DNA of 22,104 nucleotides from an uncultured Clostridia bacterium. Its GTDB lineage: Bacteria; Bacillota; Clostridia; Oscillospirales; Acutalibacteraceae. Below, in pieces: positions 1 through 6,102 of the stretch. A program made the position numbers and the translations under genes. Numbering within the stretch: the stretch's first letter is position 1; each line of letters opens with the position of its first letter. The notes under the pieces were generated by a model. That model was not told the DNA's origin. It made no database searches and saw only the letters and a program-made list of their open reading frames with translations. The stretch is taken from contig CALYNN010000005.1 in assembly GCA_945221685.1 (NCBI GenBank), positions 1 through 22,104 on the forward strand, written 5' to 3'.

Positions 1-22
1 GATACTTCCTCCCACAAGGGAA
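1..22 (-). promoter_or_regulatory. intergenic end of rplK / ribosome site of the missing next gene
   Basis: Downstream of the rplK stop the minus strand reads CCCTTGTGGGAGGAAG and then the contig ends. GGGAGGAAG looks like a ribosome-binding site for the next gene, which in this gene order is normally rplA (ribosomal protein L1). No rplA coding sequence is present. CCC and GGG around TTGT could form a very small hairpin. Confidence 0.45.
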
Positions 23-448
23 TTAGTCTTCTACTACTATACCCATGCTGCGTGCAGTACCGGCAATCATTGACATAGCTGCTTCAAGAGATGCTGCATT
101 AAGGTCGGGCATCTTTGTTTCAGCAATTTTCTGAACATCTGCCTTTGAGATGGTTGCTACCTTGTTCTTGTTGGGAACGCCGGAAGCCTTGTCAATACCG
201 CAAGCCTTCTTGATAAGAACTGCTGCAGGCGGTGTCTTTGTTACAAATGTAAATGAACGGTCCTCGTAAACTGTAATTACTACAGGGATGATAAGACCGG
301 CGTCATTCTTTGTTCTTTCGTTGAACTCTTTTGTGAATGACATAATGTTTACGCCGTGCTGACCGAGAGCCGGACCAACAGGCGGTGCCGGAGTAGCTTT
401 GCCGGCAGGAATCTGAAGTTTAATTAAACCTGCTACCTTCTGTGCCAT
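23..448 (-). CDS. rplK: 50S ribosomal protein L11
   Basis: L11 binds the GTPase-associated region of 23S rRNA and helps recruit elongation factors and the stringent factor RelA. The 141-residue product has the family's usual length. The N-terminal domain carries the proline-rich PGKATPAPPVGPALG stretch (about residues 15-29) followed by GQHGVNIM, both hallmarks of L11. The C-terminal rRNA-binding domain runs to the end. The start has a strong AGGAGG site about 8 bases upstream. It is the last complete gene of the minus-strand run rpmG-secE-nusG-rplK; rplA would follow off the contig. Identification is essentially certain. Confidence 0.98.
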   Translation of the reverse strand: MAQKVAGLIKLQIPAGKATPAPPVGPALGQHGVNIMSFTKEFNERTKNDAGLIIPVVITVYEDRSFTFVTKTPPAAVLIKKACGIDKASGVPNKNKVATISKADVQKIAETKMPDLNAASLEAAMSMIAGTARSMGIVVED

Positions 449-469
449 AATAAATTTCCTCCTAAAATT

Positions 470-535
470 GTGGTAATTGGCGAGAAAAAATCTCTCCCAC
501 CATTACAGCAAGACAGGCACGCCTCACCGTAATGA
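470..535 (-). promoter_or_regulatory. rplK leader, putative L1 autoregulatory site
   Basis: The 118-base gap between nusG and rplK is structured on the minus strand. An outer inverted repeat CATTAC (501-506) / GTAATG (529-534) encloses AGG-CGTG-CCT. It is followed by AATGGTGGGAGAGA, a T-rich loop and TCTCGCCAATTACC (about 471-505), which can fold with GAGA pairing to TCTC. GGTGGGAG opposite GCC resembles the 23S rRNA L1-stalk sequence that ribosomal protein L1 binds, and L1 is known to repress rplK-rplA through such a mimic. The function is inferred from motif and position; binding is not shown. Confidence 0.5.
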
Positions 536-566
536 TAATAAGCAGATATACTGCGAATTACTAAAA

Positions 567-1091
567 TTATTCACTAACCTTTTCAAGCTGGTTAAGCTCA
601 AATTCAACAGAATTTTCTCTGCCGAACATTGAAACGGTAACCTGAACGCTGTTGTTTTCAACATCAATTTCATCAACCGTACCGGAAAAGCCTTCGAGGG
701 GTCCGTCAACAACATTAACAAGGTCGCCAACCTCGTAGCCAACCTGAATGCTGATTTTTTCAACGCCCAATCTTTTAACCTCTTCATCGGTTAAAGGCTC
801 AGGCTTGCTTTCAGGACCTACAAAGCCTGTGCAGCCGCGTGTGTTTCTTACAACATACCAGCTGTCGTCGGTCATTACCATTTTAACGAACACATAACCG
901 GGCATCAGCTTTCTCTGATACTCCTTTTCGGTGCCGTCTGCCTTAACCTCAACAACGGTTTCGGTAGGAATGGCAACCTCTTGAATAAGGTCGTGCAAAT
1001 TGCGGTTTTCAACAACCGTTTGAATATTTCCCGCTACCTTATTTTCGTAGCCGGAAAAGGTATGTGCAACATACCATTTTGCCTCTTCCAT
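567..1091 (-). CDS. nusG: transcription termination/antitermination protein NusG
   Basis: NusG binds RNA polymerase, affects pausing and Rho-dependent termination, and links transcription to ribosomes. The protein has 174 residues, the family norm. The NGN domain occupies about residues 5-110, beginning KWYVAHTFSGYE, with MPGYVFV at 63-69. A KOW domain follows at about 121-174, with the core VVDGPLEGFSGTV at 127-139. A GGAGGC ribosome site precedes the ATG. It sits 44 bases after secE and upstream of rplK on the same strand, the standard order in Firmicutes. No anomalies were seen. Confidence 0.97.
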   Translation of the reverse strand: MEEAKWYVAHTFSGYENKVAGNIQTVVENRNLHDLIQEVAIPTETVVEVKADGTEKEYQRKLMPGYVFVKMVMTDDSWYVVRNTRGCTGFVGPESKPEPLTDEEVKRLGVEKISIQVGYEVGDLVNVVDGPLEGFSGTVDEIDVENNSVQVTVSMFGRENSVEFELNQLEKVSE

Positions 1092-1135
1092 TAGTAAGCC
1101 TCCAGAAATCAGATTAAAACAAGCTAAGCCGACAA

Positions 1136-1537
1136 TTACTCTTGGGCGGCTGTGGTGTCGTCTGCCTCTAAGCCCTCGGTAACATCTCCTGTTGTGCTTG
1201 TATCTGCAGTATCGGAAACAGAAGTCTGATTGTCAGCAAGCTTTTTGATACCCTTCATACCCTGAGATAAAATAGTGTCAACGGCGAAAATGCCTATGCC
1301 GGCAATAACGCATACTATTAATACAACAATGGAATTCTTAAGTACTTCCTTAGGCTTTGCCCAGGTAACCTTCTTGCCCTCTGACTTTACACTTTTGAAA
1401 AATGACGCAATGGATTTAAAAGGATTTTTCTTTGACTTCTTCTTTTTTGCCGAAGCCTTATCTGCACCGTCAGCCTTTTTAGCGGCTTTCTTTGCAGATT
1501 TTTCTTCAGCCTTTGAAGCCTTCTTATCTTCAGCCAT
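1136..1537 (-). CDS. secE: preprotein translocase subunit SecE with long polar extensions
   Basis: SecE clamps SecY in the Sec translocon of the inner membrane. The conserved core is short: an amphipathic helix at about residues 40-60 containing EGKKVTWAKP, then one membrane segment at about 69-90. This is the single-span form of Gram-positive bacteria. The protein is 133 residues, roughly twice the usual 60-75, because of a Lys/Ala-rich N-terminal tail (1-38) and an acidic Thr/Asp/Ser-rich C-terminal tail (about 101-133). The AGGAGG site lies directly before this ATG, so the N-terminal tail is probably really translated. It lies between rpmG (15-base gap) and nusG. Confidence 0.93.
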   Translation of the reverse strand: MAEDKKASKAEEKSAKKAAKKADGADKASAKKKKSKKNPFKSIASFFKSVKSEGKKVTWAKPKEVLKNSIVVLIVCVIAGIGIFAVDTILSQGMKGIKKLADNQTSVSDTADTSTTGDVTEGLEADDTTAAQE

Positions 1538-1552
1538 TTTCGTCCTCCTATA

Positions 1553-1702
1553 TTACTTTGTTTCCCTGTGAAGCGTATGCTTCTTGCAGAAAGGACAATA
1601 CTTGTTCATTTCAAGTCTGTCAGGTGTGTTCTTCTTGTTTTTCATTGTGTTGTAATTGCGCTGTTTGCATTCAGTGCAAGCTAAGGTAATCTTAACTCTC
1701 AT
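1553..1702 (-). CDS. rpmG: 50S ribosomal protein L33 (zinc-ribbon form)
   Basis: A 49-residue large-subunit protein. Two cysteine pairs, C9-x2-C12 and C36-x2-C39, give the zinc-binding (C+) form of L33. The open frame continues further upstream, but the ATG at 1702 is chosen because CGGAGGTG lies 7-8 bases before it and the protein then starts MRVKITLACTEC like other L33 proteins. It is the first gene of the rpmG-secE-nusG-rplK unit and has a clear promoter about 115 bases upstream. No tRNA-Trp gene lies between rpmG and secE, unlike in some relatives. Confidence 0.96.
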   Translation of the reverse strand: MRVKITLACTECKQRNYNTMKNKKNTPDRLEMNKYCPFCKKHTLHRETK

Positions 1703-1740
1703 AAAAATAGCACCTCCGTTAAATTTCGATAAATAATCTC

Positions 1741-1814
1741 CCTCGTTGCCACGCAAAGCATAAGCAGGGCAAAAAAATAAGGCCTATCGGCTCAAACTAA
1801 CCTACTTAACGAGG
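1741..1814 (-). promoter_or_regulatory. 5' leader of the rpmG operon, possible attenuator
   Basis: The predicted transcript starts near 1815, leaving a leader of about 113 bases. Its first bases contain CCTCGTT (complement of 1808-1814), which can pair with AACGAGG (complement of 1741-1747) shortly before the ribosome site. Between them, GCC-GATA-GGC followed by CTTATTTTTTT looks like a weak intrinsic terminator. Pairing potential and the T run are seen directly; an attenuation role is only inferred. Confidence 0.3.
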
Positions 1815-1821
1815 TATGACT

Positions 1822-1850
1822 AATATATCACAGCGTCAACATTTAGTCAA
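1822..1850 (-). promoter_or_regulatory. sigma-A promoter of the rpmG-secE-nusG-rplK operon
   Basis: Read on the minus strand: -35 TTGACT (1850-1845), a 17-base spacer and -10 TATATT (1827-1822). The predicted start is near 1815. It is back-to-back with the plus-strand promoter at 1869. Confidence 0.75.
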
Positions 1851-1868
1851 GTATTTTTTCAAAAAAGT

Positions 1869-1900
1869 TTGCATTTATAATAGTTTTATATTATTATAAT
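1869..1900 (+). promoter_or_regulatory. sigma-A promoter of the flavoprotein-trmB unit
   Basis: TTGCAT at 1869-1874, a 17-base spacer, then TATTAT at 1892-1897; TATAAT at 1895-1900 is an alternative -10 with a 20-base spacer. It lies about 40 bases before the first gene of the unit. Confidence 0.6.
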
Positions 1901-1936
1901 ACTGCGAAATACAATGAGTAGTGTAGGAGTGCCGCT

Positions 1937-3040
1937 ATGACCACAATTATAATCGGCGCAGGAGCATCGGGACTTGCCTGTGCAATCAAGCTAAAGCTCA
2001 CCTGCCCCAACGAAGATATTACTATAATCGAACGGCTGAGTCAAGCAGGAAAAAAGCTTCTTGCCACAGGAAACGGAAGGTGCAACCTTGCAAATACCTC
2101 ATCGCCATATTACAGCGAGGTAAAGGATTTTTTCGATACATTGGGACTTGCTATGAGAATAGACAGCGAGGGCAGGGTTTACCCATATTCAAATCAGGCG
2201 GCAACGGTAGTTGAAATACTAACGGACAAATGCCGCCGGCTCGGCATAGAAATAATTACCGATTGCAGAGTAACAGGCATAGACAGGGATTTGTGCATAG
2301 AAACCGACTGCGGAATTTTTATGGCAGACACTGTTGTTATCGCATGCGGAGGCAAGGCTCAAAGCGCATTGGGATCCGACGGAAGCGGCTATACTCTGCT
2401 TAAGGGATTAGGTCATACAATTACTCCTCTTACACCGTCGCTTGTTCAGCTAACCTCAAAAAGCAAATATCCAAGAGTGCTTAAGGGCAATCGCGTTAAA
2501 TGCAATATGTCAATTTTGCTTGACGGCGAAAAGGCAGGCGAGGAATACGGCGAGGTGCTTTTTACCGATTACGGACTTTCGGGAATTGTTGCTATGAATC
2601 TTTCACACATTGTCAGCAGTAACTTTGCCAAAAAGGAGCCTAAAAAGTGCCATGCTGCTCTTGACCTTGTATGCGAAATGACAGAAGATGAGCTTACCGA
2701 TTATATTAAAAGGTTCGGCTCATTAAAAGGTATATTGGGCAGTACACTTGCGGAAATAATTATGAAGCAGGCAGACGGCTCTGTGCCTATGCGGGCGGCT
2801 ATCGCAAAAAACTGGAAGCTGATTATCACCGGCACAAAGGGCTTCGAGTTTGCGCAAATTACAAGCGGAGGCGCAAGCCTTGATGAATTTGACGGCCTTG
2901 AATCAAAGCTTGCCTCAGGGGTTTACGCCTGCGGAGAGGTACTTGACAGGCAGTTTCAATGCGGCGGCTTTAACCTCAGCTTTGCGTGGTACAGCGGTAT
3001 TAAAGCGGCAGAGCAGATTTGCGAAAAGCGCAATCAATAA
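1937..3040 (+). CDS. HI0933/YhiN-family FAD-binding oxidoreductase
   Basis: A flavoprotein of the HI0933 family (also annotated as aminoacetone oxidase-like or BaiN-like); the physiological substrate of most members is unknown. The N-terminal dinucleotide fold shows GAGASG at 7-12 and an acidic strand end at E32. The family signature GKKLLATGNGRCNLAN sits at 38-53. The C-terminal FAD-contact motif GEVLD is at 333-337, followed by CGGFNLSFAWYSG. The length of 367 is somewhat short against the usual 400-420, but both ends align. No signal peptide, so cytoplasmic. GGAG precedes the ATG. It is first in a unit with a second flavoprotein (30-base gap) and trmB. Confidence 0.9.
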   Translation: MTTIIIGAGASGLACAIKLKLTCPNEDITIIERLSQAGKKLLATGNGRCNLANTSSPYYSEVKDFFDTLGLAMRIDSEGRVYPYSNQAATVVEILTDKCRRLGIEIITDCRVTGIDRDLCIETDCGIFMADTVVIACGGKAQSALGSDGSGYTLLKGLGHTITPLTPSLVQLTSKSKYPRVLKGNRVKCNMSILLDGEKAGEEYGEVLFTDYGLSGIVAMNLSHIVSSNFAKKEPKKCHAALDLVCEMTEDELTDYIKRFGSLKGILGSTLAEIIMKQADGSVPMRAAIAKNWKLIITGTKGFEFAQITSGGASLDEFDGLESKLASGVYACGEVLDRQFQCGGFNLSFAWYSGIKAAEQICEKRNQ

Positions 3041-3070
3041 CAACAGCAAAACTATATAAGGAAGCACGGT

Positions 3071-4666
3071 ATGATAAGAATTAACGAAATTCCCCTTTCA
3101 CTTGACAGCGACGAAAAGGAGCTGAAAACAAAAGCGGCAAAGCTTTTGAGGGTTAACGAAAAATATATAAAAAGCCTTTCTATTTTTAAAAAGAGCGTTG
3201 ACGCGCGCAAAAAGGACGATGTTCATTTTGTATATTCCGTTGATGTTACGCTGACGCTTGATGAAAATCAAATTGCATCAAAATGCAAAAAAGGAAGCGT
3301 TCAGCTTGTAAAGCCTTACGCATACGAAATGCCCGAAAACAAAAGAGTCAGCAAATTCAGACCTATTATTGTGGGCTTCGGACCGGCAGGAATGTTTGCA
3401 GGACTGATACTTGCGCAGGCAGGACTTAAGCCGATAATTCTTGAACGAGGTAAGGATGTTGACTCCCGCACGAAAGATGTTGAAAAATTTTGGAAAACCC
3501 GTCAGCTTAACGAGGAATCGAATGTTCAGTTCGGCGAGGGCGGAGCAGGAACATTTTCCGACGGAAAGCTGACTACGGGAGTTAAAAGTCCGTATATCAA
3601 AAAAATATTGCAGGAGCTTTACGAGGCAGGTGCGCCCGAGGAAATACTCTATTCCTCAAAGCCCCATATCGGCACCGACCGTCTTGCTGTAGTAGTAAAA
3701 AATATCCGCAAAAGGATTGAAGCATTAGGCGGCGAGGTTCGACTTGAATGTAAGCTTGAAAGGCTTATTGCCGCCAACGGCTTTGTTCACGGCGTTACCT
3801 ATTCAAAAAACGGCGAGCTTTTTGATTTGGAAACCGACAGCGTTATTATGGCGATAGGCCACAGTGCACGAGACACGGTAGAAATGCTTTACGGTATGGG
3901 CGTTGAAATTATGCAAAAGCCGTTTTCGGTGGGAGCAAGAATTGAGCACCCTCAACGGCTTATTAACGAGGCACAGTACGGAGCCTTCGCAAACCACCCC
4001 AAATTAGGCGCCGCTGATTATAAGCTTGCCTGACACGGACTCCACGAAAGAGGTGCCTATACCTTTTGTATGTGCCCGGGTGGTACGGTTGTTGCCGCCG
4101 CAAGCGAAAAGGAGGGCGTAATAGTTAACGGTATGAGCTCTCTTGCAAGAGACGGTGAAAACGCCAACTCTGCCCTGCTTGTCGGCATTGAGCCAAAGGA
4201 TTTTCCCGCGGAGCACCCTCTTGCAGGAATTTACTATCAGCGTGATATTGAGCATAAGGCATATGAGCTTGGCGGCAGCAGCTACAAAGCGCCTGCACAG
4301 CTTGTGGGTGATTTTCTAAAGGGAATAGAAAGCAAGCAGTTAGGAAGCGTAAATCCCACCTGTCCCACAGGTGTAACGCTGACGGATATTTCACTTTGCC
4401 TGCCTAAAAGGGTTACGGCTACCATGCAATCGGCAATAGTTGAAATGGATAAAAAGCTAAAGGGCTTTAATCTTTACGACGCAGTGCTGACGGCTCCGGA
4501 AACAAGGTCATCAAGCGCCGTAAGAATACTTCGCGACGACCTGTTTCAGTGCAACATTCGGGGAGTGTATCCCTGCGGCGAGGGAGCAGGCTATGCAGGC
4601 GGAATAATGTCTGCCGCCGCAGACGGAGTTAAGTGCGCCCACGCAGTCCTTGCAGACGAGCATTAA
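3071..4666 (+). CDS. COG2509-type NAD(P)/FAD-dependent dehydrogenase with one in-frame TGA
   Basis: Read through a single TGA at 4031-4033 (codon 321), the frame encodes 531 residues, the usual length of this FAD-dependent dehydrogenase family. The first part has a small N-terminal domain (1-90), the FAD fold GFGPAG (102-107) and GEGGAGTFSDGKLTTG (155-170). Beyond the TGA the same frame continues with the family motif FCMCPGG (332-338), NGMS and a C-terminal CGEGAGYAGGI. No other stop, gap or frameshift is seen, so the TGA is the only lesion. It could be a nonsense mutation, a sequencing error, or a recoded selenocysteine (TGC to TGA is one base). A plain translation gives two pieces, 3071-4033 and about 4070-4666. 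The downstream half has no good ribosome site. Substrate unknown. Confidence 0.85.
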
Positions 4667-4683
4667 AAACAGGCGGTGATAAA

Positions 4684-5358
4684 ATGAGAATGAAGCGAAA
4701 GAAAAATCTTGACGAAAGAATTGCGGCTTCGACAGATTATCTTACGATAATGCACAACGATTCGCTGAACTACAACGACGCGAAAAACGAAAACCACAAA
4801 ATAAATTTTGAAAAGCTTTTCGGAAACAGCAAGCCTGTTTATCTTGAAATAGGCAGTGGAAAGGGGCAGTTCGGCTGCACCTTTGCAAAGGAAAATCCCG
4901 ACAAAAATATTTTGTGCGTTGAGCGAAACAGAAATGTGCTTATTCTTGCAATAGACAGTGCAAGAGCGCAGGAGCTGAAAAACATAAAATTTCTTTGCGG
5001 CACGGCAGAGTACCTGCCAAGCTACATTGAGGAGCAAAGCGTTGAGGAAATCTTTCTCAATTTCTCCTGTCCTTTTCCAAAGCACCGCCACATTGCTCAC
5101 AGGCTAACGAACCCGAGATTTCTTGATATATACAAAAGGCTTTTAAAGCCTGACGGAGTAATAAACCAAAAAACTGACAATATGCACTTTTTCGAATACT
5201 CCCTTGAGCAATTTTCAAAATGCGGATATACTCTTTCTAACATTTCGCTTGACCTGCACAACAGCGATTTTGAGGGGAATATTGTTACGGAATACGAAAG
5301 CAAATTTGCTTCACAGGGTATGCCTATATACAGGCTTGAGGCAAGGCTGTCAAAATAA
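4684..5358 (+). CDS. trmB: tRNA (guanine-46-N7)-methyltransferase, variant catalytic motif
   Basis: TrmB transfers a methyl group from SAM to N7 of G46 in the tRNA variable loop. The product has 224 residues. The SAM-binding motif I is EIGSGKG (55-61). The C-terminal part has KTDN (163-166) and TEYE (202-205) followed by PIYRLEA, both typical. The usual [SP]DPWPK motif reads SCPFPK (128-133), so the conserved Asp is Cys129 and the Trp is Phe131. The ATG at 4684 is preferred because GGCGGTGAT ends 4 bases before it; the frame is open further upstream into the previous gene. It is 17 bases after the flavoprotein gene, so probably co-transcribed. Confidence 0.9.
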   Translation: MRMKRKKNLDERIAASTDYLTIMHNDSLNYNDAKNENHKINFEKLFGNSKPVYLEIGSGKGQFGCTFAKENPDKNILCVERNRNVLILAIDSARAQELKNIKFLCGTAEYLPSYIEEQSVEEIFLNFSCPFPKHRHIAHRLTNPRFLDIYKRLLKPDGVINQKTDNMHFFEYSLEQFSKCGYTLSNISLDLHNSDFEGNIVTEYESKFASQGMPIYRLEARLSK

Positions 5359-5362
5359 GCGT

Positions 5363-5397
5363 AAAAAGCGGCGGATATGATTTAATCGTATCCGCCG
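5363..5397. terminator. bidirectional terminator between trmB and the kinase-like gene
   Basis: CGGCGGATATGAT (5369-5381) pairs with ATCGTATCCGCCG (5385-5397) around a TTA loop, a 13-bp stem with one T-G wobble. On the minus strand it is followed by CTTTTTA, so it terminates the kinase-like gene. On the plus strand the T tract is weaker (TATCATTATTTTA). Confidence 0.85.
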
Positions 5398-5407
5398 TAT
5401 CATTATT

Positions 5408-6019
5408 TTATTTGCCGAATTTTTCGTTTACGCAGTGGGCAAGCAGCTCCACCGTTTCGTCAATTCCGAATTTCGAAACATCAATGCAAAGGTCGTATGC
5501 AGAGGCGTCGCCCCACTTGCTTTCGCAATAAAAATTATGAAATCTTGCACGCTTTTTATCTACACTTTTAATTTCCCTTGACGCGTCTTTTTCGCTTATT
5601 CCGTATTGCTTTGTAACGCGCTGAATACGGTAATCATCATCTGCGTGAAGAAAAACGGAAAGAAGATTTTCCTCCTCGCGCAGTATGTATTCGGCACACC
5701 TGCCCACGATTATACAGCTTCCCTCGCCGGCTACTCTGTGGATAGCATCAAACTGATACTGAAAAACCTGCTCCTCCAAGGGCACCGCCGTGTTACCAAT
5801 AGCCGAATAGCCGTCTGCCGAAAGATTAAACAAAAAGCTTTGGGTTGGTCTTTCGTCGTAGAAGGCAAATAAATTTTTATCAAATCCGCTGTCCTGAGCC
5901 GCTCTTTGAATAAGCTCCTTGTCGTAATAATCAATGCCGAGCCTTTTAGCAAGCCTTGTGCCTATTTCGTGAGCACCGCAGCCAAACTGCCTGCCGATTG
6001 TAATTACATATTTTTTCAT
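5408..6019 (-). CDS. cytidylate kinase-like family protein
   Basis: A 203-residue protein of the cytidylate-kinase-like P-loop family (Pfam PF13189), common in Clostridia; its substrate is unknown and it should not be equated with Cmk. The nucleotide-binding loop is GRQFGCGAHEIG (9-20), followed by YYDKELI (about 31-37), both hallmarks. A second family motif, VGRCAEYIL, follows at about 105-113. No membrane segment or signal peptide. The ATG at 6019 with GGGG about 8 bases upstream is preferred over an in-frame GTG at 6028. It has its own promoter, divergent from the GH95 gene, and ends at a strong hairpin shared with trmB. Confidence 0.85.
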   Translation of the reverse strand: MKKYVITIGRQFGCGAHEIGTRLAKRLGIDYYDKELIQRAAQDSGFDKNLFAFYDERPTQSFLFNLSADGYSAIGNTAVPLEEQVFQYQFDAIHRVAGEGSCIIVGRCAEYILREEENLLSVFLHADDDYRIQRVTKQYGISEKDASREIKSVDKKRARFHNFYCESKWGDASAYDLCIDVSKFGIDETVELLAHCVNEKFGK

Positions 6020-6044
6020 AAAGGACACCCCTTTCTTTATTTAT

Positions 6045-6096
6045 ATTTTACCACATAATTAAATATGTTGCAATTTTTACCGACACAAATTATAAT
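6045..6096. promoter_or_regulatory. divergent promoter pair sharing one palindromic -35
   Basis: TTGCAA at 6068-6073 is its own reverse complement. On the plus strand it is followed after exactly 17 bases by TATAAT (6091-6096), driving the GH95 gene. On the minus strand it is followed after exactly 17 bases by TAAAAT (6050-6045), driving the kinase-like gene. Both promoters therefore appear to use the same -35 hexamer and cannot be occupied together. Confidence 0.75.
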
Positions 6097-6102
6097 TAGA
6101 AT

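Noticed and set aside
1538..1552. tRNA-Trp between rpmG and secE
   Set aside because: Some relatives carry it, but the gap here is only 15 bases.
4034..4090. Clear bacterial SECIS element after the in-frame TGA
   Set aside because: One hairpin (GGACTC/GAG...CC) has its loop only about 9 bases from the TGA, too close. The other (loop at 4063-4067) is at a suitable distance but its CTTTT loop lacks the expected G. Not called as a feature.
3071..4666. TGA reassigned as a sense codon in this organism
   Set aside because: The dehydrogenase gene at 20155-21105 ends in TGA at the normal family length, and tryptophans throughout the window are encoded by TGG. A changed code is not supported.
4663..5100. 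145-residue open frame on the minus strand
   Set aside because: Antisense to trmB, with low-complexity Val/Phe-rich translation and no start signals.
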